Source: Fidelibacterota bacterium (GTDB taxonomy: Bacteria; Fidelibacterota; Fidelibacteria; Fidelibacterales; Fidelibacteraceae). From it: a stretch of DNA of 6,729 bases. A program made the position numbers and the translations under genes. The stretch is taken from the NCBI GenBank assembly GCA_030629925.1, contig DAOVOB010000061.1, forward strand, positions 1-6,729, read 5' to 3'. Shown piece after piece: positions 5,356 through 6,729 of the stretch. Each line of letters opens with the position of its first letter. The first letter of the stretch is position 1. The notes beneath the pieces were generated by a model. The model made no database searches, had not been told where the DNA came from, and was given only the letters and a program-made list of their open reading frames with translations.

Positions 5356-6384
5356 ATGTTTTCACATTTACGCAAACCGAATTTTGAGCATTTTCAACAA
5401 ACCTTGTTTAATAAGACAAACGATTACATTCCCCTGATCGAACTTGGAATACATCCGGATATGCGAAAAGCGATCGTGGGCAAACCCGTTACAAATGTAA
5501 AAGATGAGATCGCTTTCATGCGGAGTTTGGGGTATGATTTTATAAAAGTTCAACCGGGAATCCATATTGAGACCAATCGCTCTATAGCTAAAAATGCCAA
5601 TGTTGCTACCGATAGATCCTGGTCATCAGAACATGATGGTGTCGTTACGGACTGGGAATCATTTGAGAAATATCAATGGGCTAAAATTAGCGACCTTGAC
5701 TACTCCCGACTTGAAGAAGCGGGAAAGTTAATTCCGGATAACATGGGCATTATCGGTCAATACGGTGATATTTACACAACCGTGTGGGAAATGATGGGAT
5801 TTGAGAATTTTTCCATGATGATGTATGAAGATCCTGAATTGATCAAAGCAATGTTCGACAAGATCGGCGGGCTGGTCATGAGTATGTTCGAAACCATGGC
5901 TAGCATGGATCATGTTAAAGTTTTATGGTACAGCGATGACATCGCCTATTCATCCGGCTTAATGGTAAGTCCCGACTTTGTTCGTGAATATCTTTTCCCC
6001 TACCTTAAGAAAATCGGTGAATTAGCAAAGAAACGGAATATACCTTTTATTTATCATTCCGATGGTGTGCTGTATGACGTAATGCCGGACCTTATCGATG
6101 ATATCGGTATAACCAGCCTTCATCCTGTTGAACCAATTTCGATGGATATGGGCGAACTCAAAGATCGCGTGGGTGATAAACTTTGTTTATGCGGCGGTAT
6201 TGATGTAGATCAACTATGCCGGGCTACTCCTGATGAGATTCGGGTTCTTACACGAAAATTTATTGAGATCGCTAAAGGAAAGGGCGGCTGGTGTGCCGGC
6301 TCCTCTAATTCTATTCCCGAATATGTAAAACCAGAAAATTATTTGGCTATGATTGAAACTGTCCTTAAAGAGGGTAGCTGGTAA
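5356..6384 (+). CDS. UroD-family methyltransferase (MtaA/CmuA-like), corrinoid partner
   Basis: A 342-residue TIM-barrel protein of the uroporphyrinogen decarboxylase superfamily. It lacks the N-terminal MRQAGRY-type motif of true HemE and is paired with a corrinoid gene, so it is read as a cobalamin methyltransferase. Visible blocks are FIKVQPGIH (62-70), WYSDDIAYSSGLMVSP (191-206), IPFIYHSDG (229-237), ITSLHPVEPISMDMGELK (252-269), LCLCGGIDVDQL (276-287) and GGWCAGSSNSIPEYVKPENY (310-329). In MtaA/MtbA-type enzymes zinc is held by H-x-C and a distal Cys; here the corresponding site reads His234-Ser-Asp236, with Cys279 and Cys313 further on. The metal site is therefore non-standard or the chemistry differs. 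It could pass methyl from the corrinoid to a thiol or pterin, or itself demethylate a substrate as some UroD-type enzymes do. True HemE is unlikely. Confidence 0.9.
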   Translation: MFSHLRKPNFEHFQQTLFNKTNDYIPLIELGIHPDMRKAIVGKPVTNVKDEIAFMRSLGYDFIKVQPGIHIETNRSIAKNANVATDRSWSSEHDGVVTDWESFEKYQWAKISDLDYSRLEEAGKLIPDNMGIIGQYGDIYTTVWEMMGFENFSMMMYEDPELIKAMFDKIGGLVMSMFETMASMDHVKVLWYSDDIAYSSGLMVSPDFVREYLFPYLKKIGELAKKRNIPFIYHSDGVLYDVMPDLIDDIGITSLHPVEPISMDMGELKDRVGDKLCLCGGIDVDQLCRATPDEIRVLTRKFIEIAKGKGGWCAGSSNSIPEYVKPENYLAMIETVLKEGSW

Positions 6385-6405
6385 ATAATATTTGATATAT
6401 TTTGT

Positions 6406-6456
6406 TGTCATCTCGACCGAAGTTCCGATGAATATCGGGACGAAGCGGAGAGATCT
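6406..6456 (+). repeat. TGTCAT palindromic repeat, left half of a head-to-head pair
   Basis: Begins TGTCATCTCGACCGAA and ends GGAGAGATCT. It contains the internal hairpin CCGAT-GAAT-ATCGG (6425-6438). Its first 16 bases match, at 15 of 16, the reverse complement of 6518-6533. It starts 21 bases after the UroD-family stop and might end that transcript as part of a large fold, but has no T-run. Confidence 0.7.
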
Positions 6457-6477
6457 CAAATTGCTAAATATTTATGG

Positions 6478-6533
6478 GATTTCTCCACTGCATTCATCTG
6501 TCAAATGACAGATTCATTTCGGTCGAAATGACA
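6478..6533 (-). repeat. TGTCAT palindromic repeat, right half of the pair
   Basis: Read on the minus strand it begins TGTCATTTCGACCGAA and ends GGAGAAATC, a second copy facing the one at 6406-6456. It carries its own stem ATCTGTCA-AA-TGACAGAT. It ends 22 bases before the ATG of the radical SAM gene, so promoter or leader signals of that gene must lie within or overlap it. Confidence 0.7.
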
Positions 6534-6555
6534 TAGCAGGTGGCGGTAACTCGTT

Positions 6556-6729
6556 ATGATCAAAAAAATACACGCAAAATCGATCTTATCTTCTCTTCGT
6601 TCCAAGGGTTTTGACCCCTTTGGGATATCCTATAACATGAATATCTATCGCGGTTGTCAACATCAGTGTATTTATTGTGATTCGCGGAGTAATTGCTATC
6701 AAATAGATAATTTCGCGGACATTCTTATC
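6556..6729 (+). CDS. SPL-like radical SAM protein, N-terminal fragment (3' end outside window)
   Basis: The first 58 codons are present and the frame is open to the last base. ISYNMNIYRGCQHQCIYCDSRSNCYQI (24-50) contains the radical SAM cluster motif CxxxCxxC at Cys34, Cys38 and Cys41. The surrounding YNMN.YRGC.H.CIYCD.RS.CY pattern is that of the spore-photoproduct-lyase-like / SplB-related radical SAM group, often named only as such. Members bind a 4Fe-4S cluster and cleave S-adenosylmethionine; the substrate of this non-spore subgroup is not established. An in-frame stop at 6547-6549 rules out a longer N-terminus, and AGGTGG at 6538-6543 is a plausible but distant (12 bases) ribosome-binding site. 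Confidence 0.85.
   Translation, partial: MIKKIHAKSILSSLRSKGFDPFGISYNMNIYRGCQHQCIYCDSRSNCYQIDNFADILI

Noticed and set aside
5356..6384. Uroporphyrinogen decarboxylase proper (hemE)
   Set aside because: The HemE N-terminal arginine/aspartate motifs are absent, and the gene is coupled to a corrinoid protein with no heme genes nearby.

Overview
The window is a stretch of bacterial chromosome with a moderately AT-rich composition. It holds three complete genes of clear family, one complete lipoprotein gene, one complete gene of weakly recognised family, and two genes cut by the window edges. No rRNA, tRNA, CRISPR array, transposase or phage gene is visible. The taxon cannot be fixed from the sequence. 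A corrinoid protein paired with a UroD-type methyltransferase points to an organism with anaerobic C1 or methyl-transfer metabolism. The intergenic gaps carry TGTCATCTCGACC-type palindromic repeats and short CACAGATT repeats. From memory these recur in Bacteroidota, Marinimicrobia and related FCB-group genomes; that placement is inference.

Layout from left to right. The C-terminal two thirds of glycerol kinase (glpK, +) runs to 945. A gap of palindromic repeats follows, ending in an A6G9 homopolymer that abuts the start codon of a Sel1-repeat outer-membrane lipoprotein (1120-1761, +). A 242-bp gap contains further repeat copies. Next is an AT-rich minus-strand gene for a DUF4238-like protein (2004-2747), bracketed by an inverted pair of CACAGATT repeats, and a repeat mosaic at 2780-2903. 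A full-length M32 carboxypeptidase (2907-4406, -) comes next. It is divergent, across a 260-bp AT-rich promoter region, from a two-gene operon on the plus strand: a B12-binding corrinoid protein (4667-5341) and a UroD-family methyltransferase (5356-6384). Two head-to-head TGTCAT repeats then separate this operon from the first 58 codons of an SPL-like radical SAM protein (6556 to the window end).

The functional core is the corrinoid/UroD pair. The first protein carries the cobalamin cofactor on a DxHxxG motif with exactly family-typical spacing. The second should move a methyl group on or off it. No MttB-, MtaB- or MtbB-type substrate methyltransferase and no reductive activase is present here, so the methyl donor and acceptor are open. 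The other genes (glycerol phosphorylation, peptide trimming, Sel1 lipoprotein, radical SAM protein) show no obvious link to that pathway. The most unusual local features are the nine-G tract on the lipoprotein start and the dense, paired palindromic repeats that occupy four of the five gene gaps.
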